A stretch of DNA of 64,000 nucleotides from Streptomyces iakyrus (GTDB taxonomy: Bacteria; Actinomycetota; Actinomycetes; Streptomycetales; Streptomycetaceae): NCBI RefSeq assembly GCF_000717055.1, contig NZ_JNXI01000006.1, positions 238,409-302,408 of the forward strand. The letters are read 5' to 3'. The translations under genes and the position numbers were made by a program. The notes beneath the pieces were generated by a model. The model saw only the letters and a program-made list of their open reading frames with translations. It made no database searches and was not told where the DNA came from. Within the stretch, counting starts at the first letter, position 1. Each line of letters begins with the position of its first letter. Positions 38,374 to 47,496 of the stretch are shown here, piece after piece.

Positions 38374-39269
38374 GTCGCAGGTCGGACCCGGTCGGACAGC
38401 TTGGATGTCTTCTGATAGAACGTCGCGAGTTTGTAGAACTCCTCGCTCGGCGACAAAGCGCCGGCGTAGGTGAGTACACGCTCGCCGGGGTACGTGTACG
38501 GCGCGCTCTTCGCGAACTTCTCGATCTGCGGCTCGAACTGAGCGGGGAGTGCCATCGGGTCCGAGCTCCGGGCGGAGAAACAGATCCGCTCGGCCTTCGT
38601 GGAATCCCAGCCGAAGGTGGTGTACATCGCGAACGATGTCCGGATGAACTCCATCAGCCGCTCACTCGGTTCCGGCAGTCCGAACCTCTGGAGCACCGAC
38701 CGGAGGGTCTGCGGTTCCTTGACTTCGGCGGGAATCCCGCTGAAGTACACATTCCACGTCCTGTGCGCGTAGTCGATCGCGATGGCCGACACTTTGTCGT
38801 CCAGGCCGTGGCTCGCGAAGAAATCGGCGTGCTCGGCCAGAGCCCGCGGCATGGACGGGACGTCGACAAGTGTTGACAGCCCCTGCAGATCGCCCAGAGG
38901 GAACGACACGTAGGTCTTCTTGAAGCCGCCGACGAGCCCGTAGTCCACCCCGTAACTATCGACGGGGCACCGCTCCTGGATGTCCGAGAACAGGCTGCGG
39001 ATGGGGTGATCCGTCTCATCGACGAGGCCGTTCGCCAGCGCGATGGCATAGGGGTCACCGGCAGCGGTGGGCACCGTGAAGTCGAAGGCGAGCTCACCCT
39101 TGTAGCGCTCGCCGGTCGCCATGCTGAACACGATATGGGCGTCCGTGAGCCCGTCTCCGAAGGCGGCCAGGGCCGGCTGGACCTTGTCACGTGAGCAGGG
39201 CACATCCAGCAGCTGAGCCGTTTCCTCGATGGCCGAATATATGTCTGCCAGCTCAGAGACTTCGGACAT
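38370..39269 (-). CDS. ABBA-type phenazine prenyltransferase (PpzP/EpzP-like)
   Basis: A 299-aa soluble aromatic prenyltransferase of the CloQ/NphB (ABBA) family, about the length of PpzP and EpzP, which attach dimethylallyl to 5,10-dihydrophenazine-1-carboxylate in endophenazine biosynthesis. FDFTVPTAAGDPYAIAL, KTYVSFPLGDL, YAHRTWNVYFSG and SFAMYTTFGWDSTKAERICF show the repeated beta-strand blocks with basic residues for diphosphate binding; no DDxxD is present, as expected. ATG 39269 follows GGAGGGGGAA. It is upstream of and coupled to the 67-codon ORF. PpzP-like function is inferred from family resemblance plus neighbouring phz and mevalonate genes. Confidence 0.85.
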   Translation of the reverse strand: MSEVSELADIYSAIEETAQLLDVPCSRDKVQPALAAFGDGLTDAHIVFSMATGERYKGELAFDFTVPTAAGDPYAIALANGLVDETDHPIRSLFSDIQERCPVDSYGVDYGLVGGFKKTYVSFPLGDLQGLSTLVDVPSMPRALAEHADFFASHGLDDKVSAIAIDYAHRTWNVYFSGIPAEVKEPQTLRSVLQRFGLPEPSERLMEFIRTSFAMYTTFGWDSTKAERICFSARSSDPMALPAQFEPQIEKFAKSAPYTYPGERVLTYAGALSPSEEFYKLATFYQKTSKLSDRVRPAT

Positions 39270-39461
39270 TTCCCCCTCCAAAGGTCAACCTAGTGCTACT
39301 CGGATGTACGTCGGGATCGTCGCGTCCCCCGCTTGCCATCAGATTGGCGCCGACTTGGCGGCCGAGGCGAGGGTGAGCAGGGGCCGGTCGACGGCGGCGC
39401 ACGCGCTCGTACCCTCCGGTGCCGTCCGGCGCGTGCCCCTGCCGTCGTTCGCGTGGTGGCG

Positions 39462-41444
39462 TCAGCGGTCTCGGTAGGCCACCTGCTCCGCCATCTTGCC
39501 CAGGCGCTGCTGCCAGTCGTCCGCCAGCGGCGCCGTGTCGAGTGCTGCGCGGGCGGTCGCGACGAGCTGGTCGATCTGCTGCTCGACGTCCCGGCGTACG
39601 CCGGAGGCGAGCAGCGCCGCGCGCAGCTCGGCCGCGTCCCAGTGGCCCTTCTTGCCGTCCGCCACCAGGCGAGCCACCCGGGAGTCCTTGGCGGCCGCCA
39701 GAGCGAGCAGCAAGGTCATCTTGTGTTCACTGACGTCCAGACCGGCCGGCTTGCCGGTCGCGGCGGAATCACCGAACGCGTCGAGCAGGTCGTCGCGCAA
39801 CTGGAACGCCTCGCCGGCCGCGACGCCGTACTCCTCGAAGGGCGCCTGCAGTCCGGGCCGCCCGGCGATGGACGCGCCGAGGGCCAGGGGGCGGTGGATG
39901 GTGTAGCGGCCGGACTTGCAGACCGCGACCCACCGGGCCAGGTCCGGGTCCGGCGACAGCTCGGCGGCCAGAGCGATGTCCAGCTGCTGGCCGATGATCA
40001 TTTCGGTGACCAGTTCCGTCCAGATCTCCATCGCCGGGGCGGGCAGCCCGCTGGTGAGGCGGCCGGCGTAGCTGAGTGCCAGGTCACCGGCCAGGAGGGC
40101 GACGCCCTCCCCGTACCGGCGGGCCTCGCCGACCCAGCCGCGCTCCGCATGCACGCGGGCGTGGTGGGCGTGCACGGTCGGGACTCCGCGCCGGGTGGGC
40201 GAGTTGTCCATGATGTCGTCGTGGATCAGGGCGAAGACGTGCAGCAGTTCCAGTGCGGCTGCCGCCGCGACGACCGTGTCGTCGTCCGCCGAGCCGCCGG
40301 CCGCCAGATAGCCGCTGATGCAGAACGTGGGACGCAGCAGCTTGCCGCCCGCCCCGACGAGTTCCGCGATCGCCTCGACCGGCACCGCCACGCGGGCATC
40401 GACGGCCGCCCAGCGTGACATCTCGGCGCTCAGCAGGTCCTGGATGCGGGCGTCGACCCGGGCGAGCAACTCGGCGCAGGCATCGTCGCCGGTTGCCGCG
40501 GGCCCCGGCCGCTCCAGCTCCGGCGGCATCCTGAACACGACGTTCTCGACGGCCGTCACCTCGGTTTCGATGTCGCGGAACCCGAGGGTCGCGAGCCGTT
40601 CGAGGACCTGCTCCACCAGCACCTCGGGCACGCTCGCCCCGGCGCTCAGCCCCAGGGTGCGGACGTCCTTCAGCCAGTCGGAGTCCAGGTGGTCCACGTC
40701 GGGCAGCAGCCGGGCCTGTGCTCCGGCGGCCTGGGCGACCTCCACCATCCGGACCGAGTTGCTGGAGTCGGGCGACCCGACGATGAGCACCAGGTCGCTG
40801 CGTCCGGCGATCGCCTTCACCGCGTTCTGCCGGTTCTGGCTGGCGTAGCAGATGTCCTCGCTGCCCGGACCGGTTATCCCGGGGAACCGCTCGGTGAGGA
40901 TGGACACGATCTCGGCCGTGTCGTCCACCGACAGCGTCGTCTGGGTGAGATACGCGGCGGACGTTCCCGGCGGCAGGTCGAGCCGCCTGGCGTCCTCCGC
41001 GTTCTCCACGATGACCGTACGGTCCGGCGCCTCCCCGTAGGTGCCCTCGACCTCCTCGTGATCGGCGTGTCCGATGAGGATCAGCGTCTGCTTGTCGCGG
41101 GCGAACCGGCGGGCCTCCTGATGCACCTTGGCGACGAGCGGGCAGGTCGCGTCGATGACCTTGAGGCCGCGCTGCTCGGCGTTGCTGCGTACCTGCGGTG
41201 ACACGCCGTGCGCGGAGAAGACGCACACCGCCCCGTTCGGCACGTCGGTCTCCGAGTCGACGAACCTGGCACCCATCGTCTCGAGGTGGCGCACCACGTG
41301 TTCGTTGTGCACGATCTGCTTGCGTACGTAGACGGGCGCGCCGTGCATCTCGAGCGCGCGTTCCACGATGTCGATGGCCCTGTGCACACCGGCACAGGAG
41401 CCACGCGGCTCGGCGAGCAGGATTCGGCGTGGGGTGGACGGCAT
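39462..41444 (-). CDS. HMBPP reductase (IspH) fused to polyprenyl diphosphate synthase
   Basis: A 660-aa natural fusion. Residues 1 to about 315 are IspH/LytB: cluster cysteines in RGSCAGVHRA, IDATCPLV and EDICYASQNRQ, histidines in HNEHVVRHL and HADHEE, and SPDSSNSVRM. Residues about 330-660 are a trans-prenyltransferase with first Asp-rich motif HDDIMDNSPTRRG and second QLRDDLLDAFGD. Phe lies five residues before the first motif, which fits a short-chain (C15-C20) product, though this is a weak predictor. IspH makes IPP/DMAPP from HMBPP and the second domain extends them, so the fusion may channel substrate. All catalytic residues I can check are intact. Upstream is a degenerate dxs/ispG piece. 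Confidence 0.92.
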   Translation of the reverse strand: MPSTPRRILLAEPRGSCAGVHRAIDIVERALEMHGAPVYVRKQIVHNEHVVRHLETMGARFVDSETDVPNGAVCVFSAHGVSPQVRSNAEQRGLKVIDATCPLVAKVHQEARRFARDKQTLILIGHADHEEVEGTYGEAPDRTVIVENAEDARRLDLPPGTSAAYLTQTTLSVDDTAEIVSILTERFPGITGPGSEDICYASQNRQNAVKAIAGRSDLVLIVGSPDSSNSVRMVEVAQAAGAQARLLPDVDHLDSDWLKDVRTLGLSAGASVPEVLVEQVLERLATLGFRDIETEVTAVENVVFRMPPELERPGPAATGDDACAELLARVDARIQDLLSAEMSRWAAVDARVAVPVEAIAELVGAGGKLLRPTFCISGYLAAGGSADDDTVVAAAAALELLHVFALIHDDIMDNSPTRRGVPTVHAHHARVHAERGWVGEARRYGEGVALLAGDLALSYAGRLTSGLPAPAMEIWTELVTEMIIGQQLDIALAAELSPDPDLARWVAVCKSGRYTIHRPLALGASIAGRPGLQAPFEEYGVAAGEAFQLRDDLLDAFGDSAATGKPAGLDVSEHKMTLLLALAAAKDSRVARLVADGKKGHWDAAELRAALLASGVRRDVEQQIDQLVATARAALDTAPLADDWQQRLGKMAEQVAYRDR

Positions 41445-41453
41445 GTTTTCCCC

Positions 41454-42312
41454 TCAGGTCGCTTTGGACGGAATGTCATCGCTGCCGAGGGGGTCGATCC
41501 CCATCTCCCCGGCGATTCGCATGGCCTCTTCGATCAGCGTTTCGGCGATCTTCGATTCCGGTACGGTCTTGACGACCTTCCCCCGGACGAAGATCTGGCC
41601 CTTGCCGTTGCCCGACGCCACACCCAGGTCCGCCTCACGGGCCTCCCCGGGCCCGTTGACGACGCACCCCATGACCGCCACGCGCAGCGGCGCGGGAAAG
41701 CCGGACAGTGCCGCGTTGACCTCGTCGGCCAGTTTGTAGACGTCGACCTGGGCGCGGCCGCAGGAGGGGCAGGAGACGATCTCCGGCCCCCGTTTTCGCA
41801 GATCGAGCGACTCCAGGATCTGGAGGCCGACCTTCACCTCCTCCGCGGGCGGGGCGGAGAGCGAGACCCGGATGGTGTCGCCGATGCCCTCGCTCAGCAG
41901 GGCGCCGAAGGCGACGGCGGACTTGATGGTGCCCTGGAAGGCCGGGCCGGCCTCGGTGACGCCGAGGCGCAGCGGCGTTCAGCGCTTCCCACGCCATGCC
42001 GCCGGTCAGCGCGCCGTCCCCGACGACGGCCACCACGCACCCGTCGAGGTCGAGCAGCCGGCGGGCCTTCGCGAGCTTGTGCACGTTCGTCTGATGACCC
42101 GTGTCGAAGAGAAGCCGGTCCCGAGGGGACTCGAAAACTCGATGGAGCGCGATGGTCAGCTCGACGACTCCCAGGTTCGGGCCGATGTGTCCGCCGGTCT
42201 TGGAGACTGCGCTCACCAAAAAGTCACGGATTTCGGCTGCCAGGACCGGCAACTGCGAGGGCGCCAGCGACCGTAGGTCTTCCGGACTATGGATCTTCTC
42301 TAGCAATTCCAT
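41454..42312 (-). pseudogene. chimeric remnant: dxs N-terminus joined out of frame to ispG C-terminus
   Basis: From 42312 the minus strand encodes a DXS start ([49 protein letters not shown]). It then jumps to [20 protein letters not shown], missing about 50 residues, and reaches [11 protein letters not shown] near 41985. There it joins an IspG C-terminal half in another frame (LRLGVTEAG to SDDIPSKAT, stop 41454), which keeps the cluster motifs SCPSCGR and [12 protein letters not shown]. Two deletions and a frame change show decay of a former dxs-ispG-ispH alternative MEP module. An internal ATG near 41837 could still yield a 127-aa IspG fragment that is unlikely to be functional. Confidence 0.85.
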
Positions 42313-43604
42313 GCGGATGCGGCTCTTCCGTGAGGACTTCCCGAGCTACGGCGACCACCATCTGCTGAAGGGCTTGCCCGGGACTGATGAGCGGGTTGGT
42401 GCTGACTTGGCGTTGAGCCGGCAGTAACCCGGCGGTCCGTCCCGCCGAGCCATTCCGTTTGAAAGTGCGTGCACTTGCCGTACCCGGGGTTTTTGAAGCA
42501 CAAGTTCATTCCGCTTGTGCTCTTGGCGCCGACCGGTGCGGTCAAGGCGTGCGGAGGGAGTTCGCCGTGTGACACCGGCCCGCCCACTCACCCGTGCCAC
42601 AGCAGCCCGACGAAGAACCCCCTTGACTAGTGCCGCCCATCTCGGTGAACCTCTCCTTTGGGTGGGTTCGACGTTCCGCACACGGGGGAAACGGCGGATC
42701 CACTCCAAAAGGGGGAATCGTGCTCATGGGCCAGGTAGGCCGAGCTGCGCCATGCCGAAAAGTAAGAGGTGGACGGGCGGGAGAGTGGCCGGGAGAAGCT
42801 AGCTGCGGGCAACTATTATGCGCAGTCTGCCGCATGGGCCGAGGGGGGCGTGCCGAATCTGCCCACGCCGCTCTCCGACTGCGACAGCGGTGCCGACCCG
42901 GGGGATCGCGCGTGATATGGATTCACGTGCCCCCGGACACCCCCGCGCTCACTCGAGTCCCGCCCCGGAATGCCCAAAGACCGACCTGCCGTCCTGCCAC
43001 AGGCGGAAGAGCGGACGAGGCCCGGCGCCTGGTGATCCGCATGCGCTGTCATGGCGAGCTCCTTCCTCGGCGAAGTCGAGAACCCGGTGACGGCACTGCC
43101 ACCTACGGTCGGCCGCATCAGGACGAGGAGACTCCGCGGCAGACGTGACCATCTGGGGTGAGACGAAAGACGCCCGCGTGGCTGTCTCTCTCCTGCCGCC
43201 CAACCAGGCTCGCTGCAGGGCGACTTCGTGTCCTTCGTGGGCGGGGCTGCATCTTCTCGCGCTGCTTCACCAGCTCCCGCTCCCACGGTGCCCCGAACGC
43301 CGTCGAGTTCCTGGAGGGCGCTCTCGCGCGAGCCGTCGGTGCCCGGCGTCTCGCGCGGATCACCGCGCTGTCCGGCACCCGCGCCCCTCGCCGGTGCCCC
43401 GGGCCGTCAGGTCCGCGTTCGCCGGAGCCTCTTCCGCTTACCCGCGCCGTTCCTTTGACAACAGAAATACCGCTTCTGTACTCCGGTAGTTCCGCTGCCT
43501 CGCAGCGTGTACGACCCCAATGTCGCGCACCCGGCCTCTTCGGTCCAGGTGTCGACTTGCGTTTTTCCCTGAATAAGGAAAAGAAAATGCAGAGGAGTTC
43601 AGTC
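42313..43604. other. 1.3-kb region without a convincing gene
   Basis: Frames here are short or Arg-rich shadows on both strands. G+C is locally lower and more even than in neighbouring genes. A small palindrome, AAGTGCGTGCACTT (42463-42476), is the only clear symmetry. It separates the minus-strand biosynthetic genes from the plus-strand SARP gene, so it should hold divergent promoters. Confidence 0.5.
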
Positions 43605-44744
43605 ATGACGAACGAGCAAGCCAACTGCGACACGATGGTCGCCGATCCGGTGGTCGGCGACGGTTGCCGGAGGTACGTCCTTCCCCGGCAACGGCCGGGC
43701 GACAGTACCGGTGATGCTCCGCGCGTCGCCGAACTGAAGTGCAAAGTGGCCGAACTGGAGAGCCAATTACGGGATCTCCGGCGAACGAATGACACGTTGA
43801 AGATGCACGTTGCGAAGGCGCTCGGACTCCAGCTCGATTCGCCGATCCCCGGTGCCGGCTTCGAGACGACCCGCGGCGGGAAAGCCGCGAACGCTGTCGC
43901 GGTCTCCCGGCGAACCGCACCGGGCGCAGTTCGCGGAGTCGAAACACAGGTCCCGAAACCGACGGAGACGCCGACCGGGGTGGAGTTCCGGGTGCTCGGC
44001 CCGGTGGAGGCGGCCGTCGCCGGCCGTCGGATCGATCTGGGAGCGCCGAAACAGCGCGCGGTGCTCGCGCTGCTGGTCAGCCAGGTGGGTCAACCGGTGT
44101 CGGTGGATGTGCTGCTGGAGGAGTTGTGGGACGGGAGCCCGCCGCCGTCGGCGATTACCTCACTGCATGCGTACGTGGCCAACTTACGGAGGGCGTTGGA
44201 GCCCAACCGGGCGCCACGGAAGCCGGCGAGTGTGTTGCGCACACGAGGCCGCGCCTATCTGCTGGACAGCCGCATGGTCCAGGTGGACGTCCATCGCTTC
44301 GGCGACCGCGCCATGGCCGGCTGGCAGGCACTGGACCGAGGCGATCCGCAGCGGGCCCTGCGTGAGTTCGATGCGGGGCTGGCACTGTGGCGAGGGCAGG
44401 CGTACGCGGAGGTGGCCGACACGACTCATGTGGCGCCGGAGGTCGTGCGGCTGGAGGAGTTGCGCCTGTGGGCGATCGAGGGGCGTTGCGCGACCCTGAT
44501 CGCCATGGGGGCGCACGAGATAGCGGTGTCCGAACTGGCGGCCTTCACACAGGCCCATCCGCTCCGTGAATACGGCTGCGAGCTGTTCAGCCTGGCGCTG
44601 TACCGGGCAGGGCGGCAGGCCGACGCCTTGGCCATGCTGCGAGCCCATCAGAAGCGGATGGCGGAGGAGCTGGGGATCGACCCCAGCCCGGCGCTTCAGC
44701 ACCTGGAGCGGGAGATACTGCATCAGGCCCCGAGCTTGGGGTGA
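43605..44744 (+). CDS. SARP-family transcriptional activator with N-terminal extension
   Basis: A 379-aa regulator. The C-terminal 255 residues are a standard SARP: OmpR-type winged helix starting EFRVLGPVEAAVAGR with LGAPKQRAVLALLV, SAITSLHAYVANLRRALEP and GRAYLLD, then a BTAD domain to LGIDPSPALQHLEREIL. The first ~120 residues are unusual, with a predicted coiled coil (VAELKCKVAELESQLRDLRR) and a linker. SARPs activate antibiotic operons by binding heptamer repeats. It is the only pathway-specific regulator in the window and probably controls the phenazine and mevalonate operons. ATG 43605 was chosen for GAGGAGTTCAGTC; ATG 43587 is possible. Confidence 0.9.
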   Translation: MTNEQANCDTMVADPVVGDGCRRYVLPRQRPGDSTGDAPRVAELKCKVAELESQLRDLRRTNDTLKMHVAKALGLQLDSPIPGAGFETTRGGKAANAVAVSRRTAPGAVRGVETQVPKPTETPTGVEFRVLGPVEAAVAGRRIDLGAPKQRAVLALLVSQVGQPVSVDVLLEELWDGSPPPSAITSLHAYVANLRRALEPNRAPRKPASVLRTRGRAYLLDSRMVQVDVHRFGDRAMAGWQALDRGDPQRALREFDAGLALWRGQAYAEVADTTHVAPEVVRLEELRLWAIEGRCATLIAMGAHEIAVSELAAFTQAHPLREYGCELFSLALYRAGRQADALAMLRAHQKRMAEELGIDPSPALQHLEREILHQAPSLG

Positions 44745-44876
44745 AACCGCCCGCGGTTGGCCGCGAACATCTCCTCGCCCGCTTTCCTCAGCCGGTGGAC
44801 TTCGCTTGCTGCCTGTGGTGACGCGGCCTCATGGCCGGTCGCCGCAGGCAGCGCGAAGTCGCGGGTCCGGTTTACC

Positions 44877-46526
44877 TCACACCGCTTCCCGGAGTTGAGA
44901 CGCCGTGCGCTGAACTCGGGAGCGGACGTGGCCGAACGCGAGGAGCACTGAGATGTCGGTCAGGACGGGCAAGTGGTACGGGAACGGACGAGGGCCGACC
45001 ATGTCGGGCGGGCCACCGTACCCTCCGTCCGCGTTCTGGCGCGCGAGCAGCCAGGACATGGCGCGCCCGACCGGCCGGACCTCGGCCCCGTAGCACAGCG
45101 TGATCAGCGCGTAGGCGGTGCTGATCTCGTCGCTGGGGTCGCCGGGCTGCATTCCCCAGCCGCCGTCGGGGTTCTGCGTCTCGTACACGGAGCGCTCGAT
45201 CCGCTCGGCCATACCGGCCGTACGACGGTCGTGCGGGTCGGCGGTGCATGCGGCCAGACGGGCGCGGAACATCGTGTGCAGGCGACTGCGGCTCCACCCC
45301 GGCTCGAAACCGCCGTCGGGCAGCTGGCTGTCGGCGAGGAACGCCAAGGCGCGTTCCCTCGCGGGTGCCGTGGCGGGATGCGGCGCCAGCCCGTTGACGG
45401 CGGCAGCCGTCATGCACGGCTCGGAGGGGGCGCCGGCGACGTAGGTGGGGAACCCGCCGTCGGTGCCCTGCACGGCCAGCAGCGCGTCCACCCCGCGCCG
45501 CACGGTGCCACCGTAGGAGACCGGATCGGTCTCCTGCAGGAACTCCAGGACGCAGGAGGTGCAGTCGACATCGTTCTGCGCCACGCCGGGGCCGATGGAC
45601 CAGCCGCCGGTGAGCGCCGCTCCGCGGGACAGCGAAAGGGAAAGGGAGCGCAGTGAGTCGTCGACCCGGTGGGCGGCGAGCTTCCCCGCGATCGTCTGCA
45701 GCAGAGCCGGTGGGGCGCCGGCGGCGGCGAAGGCTATCGCGGCAGTCGACGTGCACCAGTTCTGCATCTCCAGCACGAACGGAAAGCCGCCGTCGTCGCG
45801 CTGATGCCGCAACAGTGTCTCCAGGCCGCTGCGCACGGTCGCTTCCTGCCCGGGAACACCGGCGAGCCCGTGCAGCGACAGCAGATGCAGCAGCACATAG
45901 CCCTCCCACACCGTCGTCGCCGGACGCGTGGCGTTCAGCGTGTTCAGCGCGGCGGCGGTGGCCTCGTTGCTGACCCCTGCGGCGGAGGCGAGGATCAGCG
46001 TCACGGCGGCCTGCTGGACGGCGGCCCATGAGTGCATGGGGTCGGTGGGGGCCTCTTCATCGGCCGCCGGCACGATGCCGGGCGGCAGCGGGCACCCGAG
46101 CACCGACAACACGGCGTACAGCATCCGGCGGCGGCGGGCGGAGATGAACTCCGGTGCCGCGCCGAGCAGGGCATCGGTCAGCTTGTCGATGAGGTCGGTG
46201 TCATCAGCGGGTGACCGGTCGGCGGCCCGACCCACTGCGAGCGTGGCCAGGACACGGTCGAACTCCCGCGGGGTGTCGAGGTGACCTTGAAGGAAGGCGA
46301 GCACGCCGTCCCGAGCGGGCGAGGCCATACCGATGCGCGTCATCAGCGTCAGCGCGAGCGCCGATTCCAGCACTCGGCTCTGACATTCCTCACGAATCGC
46401 GCCGTCGGGGTCGACCCTGCTGCCGACATGTGCGACCAGCGCGGATGTGGCCTTGCGCACCTGCCCCGGGCTGACTTCCGAGGGCCACGGCAACGGGGCC
46501 GAATGCGGTGAATTCGGTGGCCTCAT
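44877..46526 (-). CDS. class II terpene cyclase-like protein
   Basis: A 549-aa alpha-barrel protein of the squalene-hopene/class II diterpene cyclase superfamily. QW-like repeats are visible (QRDDGGFPF, QGTDGGFPTY, LPDGGFEPGW, QNPDGGWGM, QNADGGYGG). The acid motif lies near residue 318 as NDVDCTS, where class II cyclases carry DxDD; it resembles a mix of DVDDTA and the DCTAE of oxidosqualene cyclases. Length fits bacterial class II diterpene or merosesquiterpene cyclases. It probably cyclises a prenyl chain from the IspH-fused synthase, or a prenyl group on the phenazine, by protonation. ATG 46526 has AGGAG 8 bp upstream. Convergent with the SARP gene. Confidence 0.8.
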   Translation of the reverse strand: MRPPNSPHSAPLPWPSEVSPGQVRKATSALVAHVGSRVDPDGAIREECQSRVLESALALTLMTRIGMASPARDGVLAFLQGHLDTPREFDRVLATLAVGRAADRSPADDTDLIDKLTDALLGAAPEFISARRRRMLYAVLSVLGCPLPPGIVPAADEEAPTDPMHSWAAVQQAAVTLILASAAGVSNEATAAALNTLNATRPATTVWEGYVLLHLLSLHGLAGVPGQEATVRSGLETLLRHQRDDGGFPFVLEMQNWCTSTAAIAFAAAGAPPALLQTIAGKLAAHRVDDSLRSLSLSLSRGAALTGGWSIGPGVAQNDVDCTSCVLEFLQETDPVSYGGTVRRGVDALLAVQGTDGGFPTYVAGAPSEPCMTAAAVNGLAPHPATAPARERALAFLADSQLPDGGFEPGWSRSRLHTMFRARLAACTADPHDRRTAGMAERIERSVYETQNPDGGWGMQPGDPSDEISTAYALITLCYGAEVRPVGRAMSWLLARQNADGGYGGPPDMVGPRPFPYHLPVLTDISVLLAFGHVRSRVQRTASQLREAV

Positions 46527-47496
46527 GTCATGCTCCTATCTGGTGCCTGGGATTCGTGATGGGCCCGGGGACGGCACTGCGTGACCGCCGAACGCCGAGG
46601 GGCCGGAATTTCGGCACACCGTGGCGCGCCGTGACCGTCTGCTTTCGGTTGGAATAGCAAGAAACCAATGTCAGTGCCGTAACAGGTCAAGCAGTTCGAC
46701 ATGGTCGGCGCATACGGATCGGCGCTCGCGCCGAAACCTCCGGGCCGGGCCCAGCCGCCCTGCTCGTCGTGGTGTCCTCGTCGTGGCGCTCCATAGAGCC
46801 AAGGTTGTGACAGAGAGCTTGGCCGGTACTGTTCCGCGACTTGGCGCCGGCTTGGCAACAGGCTGCTGTCGAAGATCAACGGCATCGGCACCTGGCAGGC
46901 GGAGGAATTCCCTCCCCTTTGTTCCGCTTGGGATAAGGGGAATTGTCTTCCGGCGCCGGGCGAATACAGCGAGCGGTGTGAGAGGGCCCGAGGAGGATCC
47001 GGCGTTCACGCGGCTCTCACCGACGATCAGTCCGGCCGCCAGCCGCCGGCTGTGGGCCGGGAGGGCCCGTCCCGTACCTGGAAGCGCACCACGCGCCGGA
47101 CACGGCGCAAGACGATTGATCACAGGTGAACGGGTGAGCCTTCGGGGCCATCGACCGGAATCCCGTCGGCCACCGGAGTGAAGTGGTGGACCGGCGTGAG
47201 GTCGTCGGTGCGCGCGTGGCAGGTATCCCCCTGCTGGGCGGCCAGCCGGTGGAGCGCCGGCCGGCGCCGGTCGGCTTCCGCACTCGGAACGAAACGTCAT
47301 CCAGGAACTGACCACGGACCACCGCGAGGTGGACGACCTCTTCGCGCAGATCGAAGCGCTGCCCGGAGCCGACCCTCAGTCACGCCGATTGGCGGACCGG
47401 CTCACCATGGAGCTGATCCGGCACTCGGTGGCCGAGGAGGAGTGACCGGGGGCGCGGCCCGCGCCGTTGCCGGGGCGAGGGCGCGGCGTCGGCGGA
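46527..47496. other. right border of the biosynthetic cluster
   Basis: About 970 bp. I see no intact gene; frames are shadows. It contains the hemerythrin-like remnant at 47281-47445. The 46527-46700 part presumably carries the promoter of the cyclase gene. Confidence 0.5.
47281..47445 (+). pseudogene. hemerythrin HHE-domain remnant
   Basis: The plus frame reads VIQELTTDHREVDDLFAQIE then RRLADRLTMELIRHSVAEEE and stops. This is the N-terminal helix pair of an HHE cation-binding (hemerythrin-like) domain with His-Asp/Glu iron ligands. The premature stop after EEE and the lack of a clear start codon upstream mean only about 55 of the usual 180 residues remain. It marks a recombination edge. Confidence 0.65.

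Noticed and set aside
42463..42476. Palindrome AAGTGCGTGCACTT as a pathway operator
   Set aside because: Single copy, far from any start codon, and no known regulator matches; left as a note only.
47017..47322. Minus-strand 101-codon ORF at the cluster border
   Set aside because: Overlaps the hemerythrin remnant, Arg/Ser/Pro-rich, no ribosome-binding site or motif.
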